Notes under the pieces: model-generated | What the model was told of the DNA's origin: nothing | Seen by the model: only the letters and a program-made list of their open reading frames with translations | Database searches by the model: none | Source: Lateolabrax maculatus | Lineage: Eukaryota > Chordata > Actinopteri > Acropomatiformes > Lateolabracidae | Assembly (NCBI GenBank): GCA_031216445.1 | Contig: CM062205.1 | Span: forward strand, 17,197,001-17,261,000 | DNA length: 64,000 bases | Direction of reading: 5' to 3' | Shown: positions 17,901 to 25,129 of the stretch, in pieces | Layout of the letters: each line of letters opens with the position of its first letter | How positions within the stretch are numbered: position 1 is the first letter of the stretch | Translations under genes and position numbers: made by a program

Positions 17901-20890
17901 GACGCTGAAAAATGCTGAGCAGCCAGATGGAGGAGGCTCATTGGACGCTATCTAAAAAAAAAACAGCAGTATCTTTCACGCACTTTTAACAGAATATGAC
18001 ACTTCTCACATGTACAAGCCTTCAATCACAAAACCAAATCATCCTCCTGGTACCTGTTGGAAGGAGTATACTGTTGCAGAGTAGGCTCTCAGGGAGAGGG
18101 CGAACTTCAGCATGTTCACCTGGACGGAGCTGAGCAAGGCGCTGGCTTTCTTCACAATCAGGTCATAGTAGGCCTGATCTGTGTCTGCATGAGGACAGTA
18201 AGCACAAACAGAAGTAATGAGTCAACAATGTGTTCTTTGATACATTTTCTCTTTCTCTATTCAACTGATTAACTCTTAAACTCCATCACAGGAGTTTTGG
18301 TCTAACTCAACACAGGCAGAGACACAAATGAACAGAACAACATTCCAATTTGCAGTTCTGTTCTATCATGTTGCTTGTATAAGTGTTTGGCCAAAACACT
18401 GACACTGCAATTGCTGCCAAGAGGCTTGCATACACATCATAAATTTAGCTGCTCATAGTGCAGAGCCTGAAAGTGAAAGCAGGTCCAGAGTGGCTGAAGC
18501 AGCTTTACTTTACCATCATGCTCTCCTTCTATGTTCTCATTGGCCTCCACAAAATCCCAAAACTTCTCCTGGCTCTCCTCTGCCAGGAACTCACTGAGGA
18601 AGAAGAGAATGAAGGTGGCGGTTTCACGGTCGGTAAATTGGTAAAAGCTACATTTGAATGAATAATGACTGAGAAAGGTTTTTATTTTGCCCAGGGTGAG
18701 CTACAGCACACAGTGTAGCATCTTAAGTCTTTAAGTATTCAGCTTCTTGCTCAAAGACACATTAGTGAGATAGAACTTTAAACTCACTCAGAGGGGGCTC
18801 TCCGTAATTACCTTACAAGCCCACAGGACATTCATTTGTGTATTATCTGCTTCCAAAATTTGGTTGTCAGATGTAATGCAGTCAAATGGCTGCTACTGTT
18901 GAGCAGTGCAGTTTCGTACCTGGCCTCCAGCAGCAGCGGAGTGTCCACCCATTTGGTCGTAAGGGTGGTGGTGACGGCCTTGGAGTCTGCACCCCCAGAC
19001 ACCGCAGAGAGCAACGACAGCAGCAAGACCCACAGAAGCCACATCCTCAAACCTACGCCTGAGAGAAGAGTGGAGGGAGACATTAAGTGGGAAGTGGTGG
19101 CAAGTGAGTGGAAGATTCATAGGACTGACAGGATAATCAGAGCAAGAATATGTGTTGCAGGGCCAGAGAGGAGAGAGCGTGCTTAGCCATCTTGGGAAAA
19201 ACCATCTTGGGTGACACACAGTCATCTAAAATACAGGCGTGACTGCACCCAAAGCACACTGAGGGAACACAGAGATCCAGTCAATCAGTTTACATTAGAA
19301 AGTGAACACTTATATATTGTTATGTGAACTCAAATTCCTGACTTGTGGGACAAATTTCACTGCTTCAAACGTCATTATGATTATTTTATCTGTGATTTTG
19401 CATACATTTGCCATAATGTGATATATCTCAATATTATAAATATAAAATATCCTTAAAAACATTGTGATACTGATTGCAGCCATACTGACAAACATGACAA
19501 ACTCCCCAAAGACACTTGGATACAATAGATTTGCCTTTGCCAACCAACTTGGACACGTTTGCTAGCTGTCTGTCTGAATGCATGAGAATGTTTTTATGTT
19601 CAACAGTGGTTATCATTTCCAACAGTTACAATTAAATATGAGCGGGAGGCAACATCTGATCATATGTGATCACTGGAGATGCTTTTGACATTCTTTATGA
19701 AGCAAGGTGCAAAGTACAATCCATCTCAGCTTGATCTAGACAAGCCTGAACAACCAACTGTGCAAACCAAGACACCATAAACAGATTCACTGTGACAATT
19801 ATTTTTAAGTAAACTTCTAGTATAATAAAAGTTTATAATTGTGCTCAAATGGCTCATATTCCTAAATTAATTTTTGCTTGATCACATCACCGTAAAGGCT
19901 GGATAAAGTCTAGTATGGCAACTAATATTTTCAATATTGAATGCCATCAATCTCCCATTTAGAAGCTTTATTAGTCTATTAGACATCAGAAAAATACCGA
20001 ACAGAATTGTCTAGAGCCCGAGGAGTCTTGTTTTATCGGTCTCACAAGCCCAAAGATAATCAGTTTACAATAATGTTTGTTAAAACATGGAAAAGCTGCA
20101 AATTCTCACATCTGTCGCTCGACTAATTGTCACTCTTTGCAGCTCTACTGTGTGCACTGCACTTAACTGAACCTTGGAGGTGCATAGATGCCAATGCAAA
20201 TTTCTGTCCTTTAATGCGGCCCCCTAACAGGTTAAACCGGCCACGGATCCTCACAAAATCTGGAATAATCTGGATACAAGATATAAAGTGCGAGTGAGGA
20301 CAGAGAGGGGAAGCACCCTCAGTCACGACATCACAATCTTACTGGTAGTTTCAGAACAGAATATGATGTGTTTTGGGAGCTCTTGCAGTAAGGGTTTCTA
20401 CTAGTAAACAAAAAGCTCCGTGAACTCTGTCCAATAGGAAAGTTCAGCGTGGCTCGTCCGTCCAATCAGCGGACAGTTTGGACATCCGGACTGTTTCAAT
20501 GACAATCCCAAGAGCTGCAAGCCGCGTCCGTAAAAAGCTGTCCAACCACCAAATCTAACAACCTTATCACAGATTCAGGTTTAAGCCGTCCGGACAGCCT
20601 CGTGGTCCGTTACATTACCGACGGGCTCCGGTGAACTCACGACAAACGCGACCGGAAAATTAACGTTAGCTAAAAAAAAAAAAAGACGCAGGAGCTAGCT
20701 GGCTCTATTATAAAAAGGCAGCTGAAACTACAGGATTTTACTCGTTTCAGGTTTCTTCACAGGCAGCTAATGCGGCAGCCTCCAAAAGACAACAATAACC
20801 AGCCTCGGATACAGTCGTGGATGGTTTCATTACATAATAAATGACTGATATATCCTCACCGAAGCCGGCTCCGTCGCTTCCTGCAGTCAT
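37..20890 (-). CDS. uggt1: UDP-glucose:glycoprotein glucosyltransferase 1, 5' part (31 exons; GT24 domain outside window)
   Basis: UGGT1 is the ER-lumen folding sensor. It re-glucosylates N-glycans of misfolded glycoproteins so that calnexin and calreticulin rebind them. Exons, from 5' to 3': 20890-20860, 19058-18920, 18593-18514, 18184-18054, 17951-17839, 17756-17582, 15462-15366, 15264-15186, 14966-14866, 12073-11974, 11850-11790, 10194-10103, 9479-9329, 8581-8462, 8376-8291, 7884-7749, 7595-7464, 7222-7058, 6180-6060, 5236-5138, 4926-4903, 4297-4203, 3370-3164, 2984-2853, 2696-2566, 2463-2368, 2073-1971, 1829-1750, 1137-948, 495-337, 122-37. They total 3512 nt with phase kept at all 30 junctions and no stop. 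The product matches UGGT1 rather than UGGT2, for example DLSQNFPTKAR, MNQPNVVPRIN and CRDVLKLKKGQ. Domains by family knowledge: signal peptide, TRXL1 (about 40-225), TRXL2 (300-440), TRXL3 (440-690), TRXL4 (700-960), then beta-sandwich. The catalytic GT24 domain (about 300 C-terminal residues) lies left of base 1. Confidence 0.97.
163..190 (+). repeat. (TAA)n microsatellite in uggt1 intron 30
   Basis: About nine units of a trinucleotide repeat, in the intron between exons 30 and 31. Confidence 0.95.
337..495 (-). CDS. uggt1: uggt1 exon 30 (beta-sandwich)
   Basis: Encodes VENMVAAEYELEHLLLEGHC, then GQPPRGLQFTLGTASEPVLV and DTIVMANL. The AEYELE.LLLEGHC and PPRGLQFTLGT motifs are diagnostic. 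159 nt, phase 0. Confidence 0.97.
948..1137 (-). CDS. uggt1: uggt1 exon 29 (beta-sandwich)
   Basis: Encodes FYRHVLEPEVGFQADGSFS, AKFLDMPQSPLFTLNLNTPE, then SWMVESVHTRYDLDNIYLQE. Conserved over its full length. 190 nt, ends in phase 0 at GAG, donor GTACAG. Confidence 0.97.
1750..1829 (-). CDS. uggt1: uggt1 exon 28
   Basis: Encodes VLKQLVNVNLRVFMNCQSKL, then SEMPLK. It matches VLAQLINMNLRVFMNCQSKLSDMPLK. 80 nt, exit phase 2, donor GTGAGA. Confidence 0.96.
1971..2073 (-). CDS. uggt1: uggt1 exon 27 (start of beta-sandwich region)
   Basis: Encodes AVKIRPKEGDVYYDVVAVVD, then PVTRDAQKLAPLLL. The DVVAVVDPVTR.AQ(R/K)LAPLLLVL motif is nearly invariant in UGGT1. 103 nt, exit phase 0. Confidence 0.97.
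2368..2463 (-). CDS. uggt1: uggt1 exon 26
   Basis: Encodes ASDLVMKVDALLSSQPKGEA, then RVEYDFADDRY. It matches ASDLVMKVDALLSAQPKGDPRIEYQFFEDRHS of human. 96 nt, phase 2 at both ends. Confidence 0.96.
2566..2696 (-). CDS. uggt1: uggt1 exon 25 (TRXL4)
   Basis: Encodes IIGPLEEEEVFNQDDFLLLE, then SIILKTSGERIKSKVQQFGI. It matches IIGPLEDSELFNQDDFHLLENIILKTSG of human. 131 nt, exit phase 2. Confidence 0.97.
2853..2984 (-). CDS. uggt1: uggt1 exon 24 (TRXL4)
   Basis: Encodes GMDVSLFKDAYEGPKFDFLL, then SHAAYCRDVLKLKKGQKAVI and SNGR. CRDVLKLKKGQ.AVISNGR is a signature of UGGT1. 132 nt, phase 0. Confidence 0.97.
3164..3370 (-). CDS. uggt1: uggt1 exon 23 (TRXL4)
   Basis: The longest exon here, 207 nt. 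Encodes TSNNVRLGMINNP, AIWAAMQTQSANNAKNFITK, MAKEE and IGEFAVG. The end was placed at GGG before GTGAGG because exon 24 begins GMDVSLF, restoring the conserved F(S/A)VGGMD. Confidence 0.97.
3842..4130. mobile_element. Foldback (palindromic) short interspersed element in uggt1 intron 22
   Basis: The left arm (about 3842-3896) and the inverted right arm (about 4016-4082) share TACC..GC..CT.TAAA.CT.ACTAAT.AACAT and GTTTAAT.TGTACA. Inner arms ATTGTGGTT (3921) and AACCACAA (3985) pair as well. Left-flank text TTAGCTTAGCACAAAGACTG and right-flank GACAGAACCAGGGTAGATGT match, from memory, a palindromic repeat common in spiny-rayed fish. No coding capacity. It is an old, diverged copy. Confidence 0.6.
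4203..4297 (-). CDS. uggt1: uggt1 exon 22 (TRXL4)
   Basis: Encodes DGYIRPVTFWVVGDFDKPSG, then RQLLYDAIRHM. It matches the human IRPVTFWIVGDFDSPSGRQLLYDAIKH. 95 nt, entry phase 1, exit phase 0. Confidence 0.96.
4463..4491 (+). repeat. Poly-A run of 29 bases (uggt1 intron 21)
   Basis: A second run of 13 A lies at 4428-4440. On the transcript strand these are poly-U tracts. Nothing identifies a retrotransposed sequence next to them. Confidence 0.9.
4903..4926 (-). CDS. uggt1: uggt1 exon 21, 24-nt microexon
   Basis: Eight codons (M T T T N R H and the split D/G codons) link KKG of exon 20 to DDGYIRPVTFW of exon 22. The count equals the human MSSKEIYD insertion between the same flanks. It is phase 1 at both ends, so inclusion or skipping keeps the frame. 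Acceptor TGCATCAG and donor GTAATC are good. A long CU-rich tract lies upstream. Confidence 0.85.
5138..5236 (-). CDS. uggt1: uggt1 exon 20 (TRXL4)
   Basis: Encodes NNHFVDDYARFSTLDIKEKS, then TAVANSMNYMTKK. It matches NNFFVDDYARFTILD..GKTAAVANSMNYLTKK. 99 nt, phase 1 at both ends, so it can be skipped without a frameshift. Confidence 0.95.
6060..6180 (-). CDS. uggt1: uggt1 exon 19 (start of TRXL4)
   Basis: Encodes GELATDHDVVDYIMNQPNVV, then PRINPRVLSTSRTYLDLSD. MNQPNVVPRIN is specific to UGGT1 (UGGT2 has MDRNNVVPRIN). 121 nt, exit phase 1. Confidence 0.97.
6181..7057 (-). other. uggt1 introns 18 and 19 region
   Basis: Intron 18 (877 nt) lies here, and intron 19 (5237-6059, 823 nt) lies on the other side of exon 19. 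Both are AT-rich GT-AG introns without recognised repeats or RNAs. Confidence 0.75.
7058..7222 (-). CDS. uggt1: uggt1 exon 18 (TRXL3)
   Basis: Encodes YYEQTGVGPLPVVMYNGIPY, QREQLDPDELETVTMQKILE and YQRAVYL. The GVGPLPVV.(F/Y)NG and LDPDELET motifs identify UGGT1. 165 nt, phase 0, donor GTCAGT. Confidence 0.97.
7464..7595 (-). CDS. uggt1: uggt1 exon 17 (TRXL3)
   Basis: Encodes MFNRVPIGGQLSVGDVMKVL, then EKRFPYVEVSSVLGADSSYD and SNRK. It matches VLEKKYPYVEVNSILGIDSAYD of human UGGT1. 132 nt, phase 0 at both ends. Confidence 0.96.
7749..7884 (-). CDS. uggt1: uggt1 exon 16 (TRXL3)
   Basis: Encodes IGLVFVVSDEDDIDGMQDAG, then VALVRAYNYISDEVD. 136 nt, entry phase 2 and exit phase 0. Skipping it would shift the frame. 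Its acceptor is preceded by a TG-repeat followed by GGTTTT. Confidence 0.97.
7892..7905 (+). repeat. Short (CA)n upstream of uggt1 exon 16
   Basis: On the transcript strand it reads (TG)6-7 followed by GGTTTTAG at the exon 16 acceptor. Confidence 0.9.
8291..8376 (-). CDS. uggt1: uggt1 exon 15 (TRXL3)
   Basis: Encodes VIILDPTQEHAAELLSVAEM, then FYANNIPLR. It matches the human VDPAHETTAELMNTAEMFLSNHIPLR. 86 nt, exit phase 2, donor GTTGGT. Confidence 0.96.
8462..8581 (-). CDS. uggt1: uggt1 exon 14 (TRXL3)
   Basis: Encodes WINNLETDHRYSSWPYNVQE, then LLRPTFPGVIRQIRKNFHNL. It is conserved with UGGT1 along its whole length. 120 nt, phase 0 at both ends. Its donor, GTTCGT, is weaker than most in this gene. 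Confidence 0.95.
8694..8890 (+). mobile_element. Partial copy of the ~260-bp TIR element in uggt1 intron 13
   Basis: Starts GGCCTGCACCTAATGTC and carries the family core GTCAGAAAATAGTAAAAATG, then TTGTTCTGTCCAACCAACAG. The right terminus is missing or too diverged to see. Confidence 0.5.
9329..9479 (-). CDS. uggt1: uggt1 exon 13 (TRXL2/TRXL3)
   Basis: Encodes VFEVLRSEARVMEGLRSL, then ILKLSVQPSDSDYAVDIRNP and AIS. This aligns with the human DVLRNEARVMEGL...DYAVDIRSPAIS. 151 nt, ends in phase 0, donor GTAAGA. Confidence 0.97.
9634..9662 (+). repeat. (AAAT)n microsatellite in uggt1 intron 12
   Basis: About seven units of a tetranucleotide repeat. Confidence 0.95.
9770..9856 (-). mobile_element. 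Possible terminal fragment of the ~260-bp TIR element in uggt1 intron 12
   Basis: On the minus strand it reads GGCTTGAAACTAACAATTCT and continues with ATTGTTGCAGATTCGTTGAT. This resembles the left end of the family but is more diverged than the other copies. Confidence 0.3.
10049..10100 (+). repeat. (GT)26 abutting the exon 12 donor of uggt1
   Basis: On the transcript strand this reads as (CA)26 immediately after the donor GT at 10102-10101. Confidence 0.97.
10103..10194 (-). CDS. uggt1: uggt1 exon 12 (TRXL2)
   Basis: Encodes FFKGTLGLQPGDSALFINGL and HIDLDTQDIF. The donor GTACAC is itself the first unit of a run: 26 CA units follow the donor GT directly. 92 nt, exit phase 2. Confidence 0.97.
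10195..11789 (-). other. uggt1 intron 11
   Basis: 1595-nt intron, AT-rich. It holds a poly-G run at 11205-11217 and short purine-rich stretches near 10680-10705 and 10870-10920. No gene or recognised mobile element. Confidence 0.75.
11790..11850 (-). CDS. uggt1: uggt1 exon 11 (TRXL2)
   Basis: Encodes SITKTVVNSEIRKEIGENQK, the segment before the FKGTLGLQPGD motif. 61 nt, ends in phase 0 with donor GTATGT. Confidence 0.94.
11919..11959 (+). repeat. (GT)20 in uggt1 intron 10
   Basis: On the transcript strand it is (CA)n starting 13 nt after the exon 10 donor. It fills about one third of the 123-nt intron. Confidence 0.97.
11974..12073 (-). CDS. uggt1: uggt1 exon 10 (TRXL2)
   Basis: Encodes DLSFQTAARILAAPAVDALN and VMKDLSQNFPTKAR, very close to UGGT1. 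The donor is GTAAAG. A (CA)n tract of about 20 units starts 13 bases into the 123-nt intron that follows. Confidence 0.97.
12074..14865 (-). other. uggt1 intron 9 (longest uggt1 intron in the window)
   Basis: 2792-nt intron. It contains an old repeat split by a later insertion (see 12350-13300). The part from 13300 to 14860 is AT-rich with no recognised element. Confidence 0.8.
12357..13300. mobile_element. Old interspersed repeat split by a ~700-bp insertion (uggt1 intron 9)
   Basis: The left part (12357-12454, GCTAACATGTTAATATTCAG then CAGGTGTGATGTTT) and the right part (from 13159, GTTTACCATGTTCACCATCT) together read as one contiguous copy of a repeat common in fish. Between them, 12455-13158 is foreign sequence. 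The insertion is flanked by GTTT on both sides (12451-12454 and 13159-13162), a possible 4-bp target duplication. Confidence 0.45.
14866..14966 (-). CDS. uggt1: uggt1 exon 9 (start of TRXL2)
   Basis: Encodes TLYPELKEQLKELRKHLVES, then TNEMAPLKVWQMQ. It matches the human stretch ending NEMAPLKVWQLQ. 101 nt, exit phase 1, donor GTGGGT. Confidence 0.95.
15186..15264 (-). CDS. uggt1: uggt1 exon 8
   Basis: Encodes GADVNATMIGENDPVDEVQG and FLFGKLK. NAT is an N-glycosylation sequon at the position of human NTT in NTTVIGENDP. 79 nt, exit phase 2, donor GTGAGT. Confidence 0.95.
15366..15462 (-). CDS. uggt1: uggt1 exon 7
   Basis: Encodes NPSGKKVYLSGYGVELAIKS and QEYKAKDDTQVQ. The YLSGYGVELAIKS.EYKA.DDTQV motif is a hallmark of both UGGT paralogues. 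97 nt, exit phase 1. Confidence 0.96.
15540..15760. repeat. Probable interspersed repeat with TAGTCGA motifs (uggt1 intron 6)
   Basis: Contains AGTCGACCAAATGCTAGTTG, then CTTAGTCGAACACATTTTTA and GGTCTGTTGGTCC. This recalls, from memory, an interspersed repeat found in many teleosts. No coding content and no clear ends. Confidence 0.35.
17070..17230. mobile_element. MITE-like element with inverted ends in uggt1 intron 6
   Basis: TTTACACCTGGC at 17074-17085 is repeated in inverse as GCCAGGTGTAAA at 17215-17226. This gives a non-coding unit of about 160 bp with at least 12-bp perfect inverted ends. It resembles short hAT-type fish elements from memory. No clear target-site duplication was found. 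Confidence 0.55.
17582..17756 (-). CDS. uggt1: uggt1 exon 6 (TRXL1)
   Basis: Encodes RPKPYLFKGDHKYSGSNPDA, then PVVILYAEFG and TYVLRHYLA. The donor was set at GTAGGT because only this choice gives phase 0 and joins HYLA to NPSGKKVYLSGYG of exon 7. A GTG four bases further on would shift the frame. Confidence 0.95.
17839..17951 (-). CDS. uggt1: uggt1 exon 5 (TRXL1)
   Basis: Encodes IASNEPPPSGCSAFFSVHG, EKTCD and LLKTAPER. The two cysteines (GCSAF and KTCD) match the conserved pair in UGGT. The acceptor follows a run of ten T on the minus strand. Exit phase 2. Confidence 0.95.
18054..18184 (-). CDS. uggt1: uggt1 exon 4 (TRXL1)
   Basis: Encodes TDQAYYDLIVKKASALL, then KFALSLRAYSATVYSFQQ. This aligns with the helical YSYY..L..FKF.LSLR.YSA segment of UGGT1. 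131 nt, ends in phase 0 with CAACAG and donor GTACCA. Confidence 0.95.
18514..18593 (-). CDS. uggt1: uggt1 exon 3 (TRXL1)
   Basis: Encodes SEFLAEESQEKFWDFVEANE and the acidic stretch to HDG. It matches the conserved SEFLAE..EKFW segment at the front of the first thioredoxin-like domain. 80 nt, exit phase 1, donor GTAAAG. Confidence 0.95.
18920..19058 (-). CDS. uggt1: uggt1 exon 2 (signal peptide, start of TRXL1)
   Basis: Encodes the hydrophobic signal core MWLLWVLLLSLLSAVSGG, then the mature N terminus ADSKAVTTTLTTKW and TPLLLEA, nearly identical to UGGT1 of mammals. Acceptor CTCTCAG and donor GTACGA. Entry phase 1, exit phase 2. Confidence 0.95.
19059..20859 (-). other. uggt1 intron 1
   Basis: 1801-nt intron after the 31-nt coding exon 1. 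Its first part (20400-20640) keeps promoter-like features, including two CCAAT boxes at 20431 and 20462. The rest is AT-rich with nothing recognised. Confidence 0.8.
20860..20890 (-). CDS. uggt1: uggt1 exon 1 (start codon)
   Basis: Start ATG at 20890-20888, encoding MTAGSDGAGF plus the first base of a Gly codon, then GTGAGG donor. The 31-nt coding part is short. The exon joins in phase 1 to exon 2 and gives a short polar stretch ahead of the hydrophobic signal core, as in human UGGT1. The Met just before WLLWVLLL in exon 2 is a possible alternative start with a more compact signal peptide. Confidence 0.85.
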
Positions 20891-21060
20891 GTTCCGCTGG
20901 GAGTGGGAGGGGTCCTGACGGCCAGATGAGGTAACCTCCAGGTTCGCCTGTTCAAAATGACTGAAATCCTCCGAGCGTTAAAGTATTTAACAACACTGAA
21001 ACGTGACCGGGCCGTAAAATAGCCAATTTCACTGGGAGATAATTAAAAACTGAAGTGTGG
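20891..21060 (-). promoter_or_regulatory. Probable uggt1 5' UTR and core promoter
   Basis: The sequence directly upstream of the uggt1 ATG is locally richer in GC and CpG than its surroundings. It has no TATA box at a usual distance. An inverted CCAAT box (plus-strand CCAAT at 21023-21027) lies about 135 nt upstream of the ATG, beside a CACGT core. This position is inferred from the start codon alone; no transcription start can be read from the sequence. Confidence 0.35.
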
Positions 21061-24000
21061 GGGAAACTGAACCTAATCAGGTAATTAACTTTACGGCCTC
21101 CCAAACTAAAAAAAAAAAAACATAATTAAACATAGTCTTTTTTTTTTTTTTTTTTACTCAATTAAAAAATTCACATTTATTATATTTTTTCCCAGGACAA
21201 TAATGATACTAGCGCTGAGAATTTGGAGAAAAGGAACAGGGTCGCTGCCAACATTTTGCTTGTATCTTGCTGATCTTATAATTGCACCGTAATATTTCTT
21301 TTAAAAAGTGGTTGGACTGTGTAAACTCATAAAACTATATTCTGACCTGAGACCTTTACTGCTAATATAACTAATATAAAATGTGGTTATTTTAATCAGT
21401 TAAATGAAAACCACCCCCTTAAATATAATTTACATTGTGCTATTCCAGTGTTTTCAGAAAGTAAAATCAATGATTTACTAACAACATGACTGTCTCCAGC
21501 TACAGTTCAGAGCAGATGTCACTTTTATGGAGTGGATCCATTAACACTTCATTAGTGGCAGGCTCCACGGGTTCCTGGAAATTTATTTGAGATATTACAT
21601 GCAAACAAGTTTATCTGAAAGCAGCACTAACAGCTGTGAAACAGAAAATGTCTGCATGTTGTTCTATTATTTACTGTCTATGTTACAGGATTATAGGATT
21701 ACTAAAGTCATGTCGTGCATGTGTATACAGTATATGGCTTTGTACAAACAGATGTACATTCATATATGCTTGTGTGGGTGTACCTTTTCCTTTATTTTGT
21801 TTTTAATGGATAATTTGTTTATTGCATATCTTTAGTGTTAAATTATATATAAAAAAATACAATGCGAATCATAAAATATTCATATTAAAGCTGAGCTGTA
21901 TAATATTATAGATATCACTGAATGAATTTAAAGAGAAATTTGCAGTTTAAAAAGAGGAAGATGAAAGCTGTTGGGGGTTATCTGTATACTGTGTATGTAC
22001 AGAAATCTAGGGCTCCCACTCTAATTTAAAAACCCGACACTGCTAAGGTGATCCATATATATTTGGGACTTGATTTGAGAAAACAGCACATATTAATTTG
22101 AAAAACCGCCCATGGAAATGAGGTTTGCTGTATGCATGTATAGTGTGATAACCCAGGGAAATAAAGCCTGTATTTAGACTAAGCCAAAGCGGTCCCTTTG
22201 GTTAACCGTATTTATTATGTGGTAATGAAAAAGTAGAGAAGCTGAAATCCCTTTCATTTTGCAAAAGACACCTGGGAGTCCTGGGGTCCATTTTGTAAAC
22301 CTTTACCTTGAATTTGTGTGATAGGCTGTATCGTTTGGATAGACTGTCCCTTTGGGGCAGATTGGTAAAGCGTGCCAGGCTCCTTGTCAACCTGTTGTGT
22401 GGTCCAGATAAAAAGAAGATGAAAGGTACGGAGACACTGTCCCAGGGTGCGGAGACATGGGTCTTGCTTTTTTCACTTACTCGCTCTGCAGCCTAAATTA
22501 AATTGGACAGCTGATCCTCCAGAGGGAGCAGTTCCAGGGTTTGATTTAACATTATATAAAAAAGCAGTGACATTAATTATCCTGCTGGATTTGACCTTCA
22601 CTTTGAAGTGCACGCGCACGCAACACCTCGCACATGCATGCACACACATAGACACACACACGGTAACACAAAAAGCAGCTGTATCCCTATGAGGCCAGGC
22701 CAAAACCAGACAGTCCTTGCAAGTATAGCTAAACCTAACACACGCACACTGCCCACAGGGCCTGTTCATCTGTCAAGAAGGTGACATCTTCAAATGAATT
22801 ATGGGAGATGGTCGTCATCTTCTCAGGGGTCACATACGGAATGGCAAACCCGGGCTGTGGGCCCCCTGTCCTCACACTATCACACGTCAGCCATTTTAGA
22901 GGTTGAAAGCCTCAACGGGGGACCAAAACGACCTCAATTAAACCTCCATTAATATTAATACATTTTGTCGTTTCACGTGAGTTGTCGCTAATTAAATGTG
23001 TCCCTGACTGTATAATGGGGGTCAGCCAGGGTCTCCTACATGAAGCTAATTCACAACATTACAGCCACCAAACACTGAGCTTGTCTAGGCTCAGAACTTA
23101 AATACAGATCGAGAAGAGGGCAGTTTTGGTTACCTTGGTGTTTGAAACAGTACATAAACACATACATAAACACATTTATTCAGCAAAAGGGGGATTTTTT
23201 TTCTTTGTGCACAGTAACATTTACGATTTTCATTTTAATGCTCTTTTGTGTGTGCATGTGTCCTTGCATGTGTATAAAGGGAATGTATTACTCCTCTAAC
23301 AGACTTCATGTTTGGCCCTGACCCAGTGTTTGTATCCGGAACATTTCTCCAACGTCAGCGTTTATGCACTTTTATGTAGAGGTTAATAAGTTTGCAGCGG
23401 ATCAGCTTTTTATGAGCTCCTGGGCCACAGCTACACGCACGCACACACAAACATAATACACACATATTAGACCGTAATGGGATTGTGGGATTCCTCAGAT
23501 TGGACTACCGCTGGTGTCAGACTGTGAGATCTCCAGAGCAGAGTGGTGCCTGGGAGGTTGGATTCTTGTGTTCAATCCTTTAATATCATGAGAGGTGATT
23601 TGGTGTTGACCTGGGAGATTAGCCAAACCCGGAGTGGAAGGTCAGATAACAGCCCCAGATGTCGGATCTAATCATATTTATTTTATTGCTGAAGGAAAAA
23701 TGTGCACTCCCACACTGGATTGCGCTCTCTCTCTGCCCTGTGTATTTACCTTTTGACAAAACAAGGTATTGAAACCCTGCAAATTGTTTGTGTATAGAGA
23801 TTTATCCACATTGTATATTTGGAGATGAAGGTCTGAGCCATGCCACTGCTGGAAATGACTCAACCAGAGACAGAAGACCAAACTCCATGGTGACCAATGC
23901 CAGCGCCAACAGGGCAATCCTCCAGAACTACAATAGCTGGCTCTGATGCATGTAAGGGAGGACTCAATATGAACTTATCTGCAGAATTCCACGCTGAAAA

Positions 24001-25100
24001 TAAGCGATAATAATGCCAGAGCTTCTTTGTTTGCATGAAAGAAGCATGGGACCGGCAATAAGGAACTGTAGCCAGTTTGACCTCCTAATAATGGACTGCA
24101 GCCAGAGCCCATACAATCACTCAGAGCTGGATTCCCACTGCAGGAGCGAGCAGGCACTTTCTCTCAAACACTCACATGCACATGTTCACCCAAACAAAAG
24201 CTGTCCAGCCCTCTGCAGTAGCAGAGCCATTATTGTTTGTTTAGTCCAGCTGCACTTGAAATGACAGCGACCCAGTGCTTTGGGGAGGATTAAAGACTGC
24301 GTTCAGTCCAATACGCCATGTACCAGCTGCCAGCGAGGCTGCACAGCCTTCCCTTTCTCTCCTGCTCCCCCTCATTTCCTTCTCATTCTCTGCTCATATG
24401 TCAGGCACAAAAACATCCTCTCTTTCCTCCTGTCTTACATAAAGGCTCGCTCTGATTCCTCATCTCCCTTACACCCTTGCTCTCGTTGGTGCTGTCCGCC
24501 TGTTCTGATCTCAGGCAGCTTCTTCCTGTCGCTGTCCAAAATTTTTCTATTTTTCTGCCCTGCCACGAGGGGTCAAAGTTGAAGCTCACTGGTCCGTTGA
24601 AGACTCAAGGCAAAAGCCTGTGCTCTGCTCCCTCTCCTCTTCTCCTCAGCCAAGGACGGGGAATGATATTTATACCGGCCCGCAGTCTCCGTCCCCAGCT
24701 CGCCAAACGCCTACCTGCCACGGCAGAAGAAGCATATTCGTGTACCTGTATGTGTGTTGCAGGCTCTGAGTGTCTGCAGATTGAATTAGGCTGTAGATCA
24801 CTGTTGACAGGGCTGAGGCTGGTTTATGGGGTCACGGTCCTGTGGTTAGTGTATGTGAGTGGTAGAAATGTCCTCTAGTTATAGATTGGCCTGGTTGGCA
24901 AAGTTCCCACACAGGTTGTCCAAAAATCACTTTCTCAGATAAATATGTGGCTGCATGTCAAGTTCAGTACCTTGGATGTAGTTTTCATCTAAAAAAAAAA
25001 AAAGTCAAAAGGGAGATGTTTTTCATGTACGCTCGTTCGATAATAGAGTGACAGTGTGGGAGACATCAAGCAGTGATATGCAATGACAACCAAAACACAG
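21061..25100. other. Intergenic region between hs6st1 3' end and uggt1
   Basis: No conserved coding exon was recognised on either strand. Open frames are under about 135 codons and resemble nothing known. The DNA is AT-rich next to uggt1 (poly-A near 21108-21120, poly-T near 21138-21156) and more balanced near 24000-24800. It should hold the end of the hs6st1 transcription unit on its right side and distal uggt1 regulatory DNA on its left. Confidence 0.5.
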
Positions 25101-25123
25101 TCAGATCTGTAAAAATGAAATAT

Positions 25124-25129
25124 TTTAAT
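25124..25129 (-). terminator. Candidate hs6st1 poly(A) signal ATTAAA
   Basis: On the minus strand ATTAAA is followed by ATATTTCATTTTTACA and then TGTGTTTTGGTTGTC. This is the usual order of hexamer, cleavage region about 15-20 nt on, and GU/U-rich downstream element. It is the best such arrangement I noticed left of the stop codon. Use in vivo is not shown. Confidence 0.4.

Noticed and set aside
20431..20470. ER-stress response element (CCAAT-N9-CCACG) near two CCAAT boxes
   Set aside because: The CCAAT at 20431 is followed at the right spacing by CAGCG-like text, not CCACG, and CGTGG-N9 is followed by CCAAT, not ATTGG. No intact element was found.
37..20890. Assignment to UGGT2 instead of UGGT1
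   Set aside because: Diagnostic segments (MNQPNVVPRIN, DLSQNFPTKAR, LDPDELET, CRDVLKLKKGQ) match UGGT1, and the neighbour is HS6ST1, not HS6ST3.
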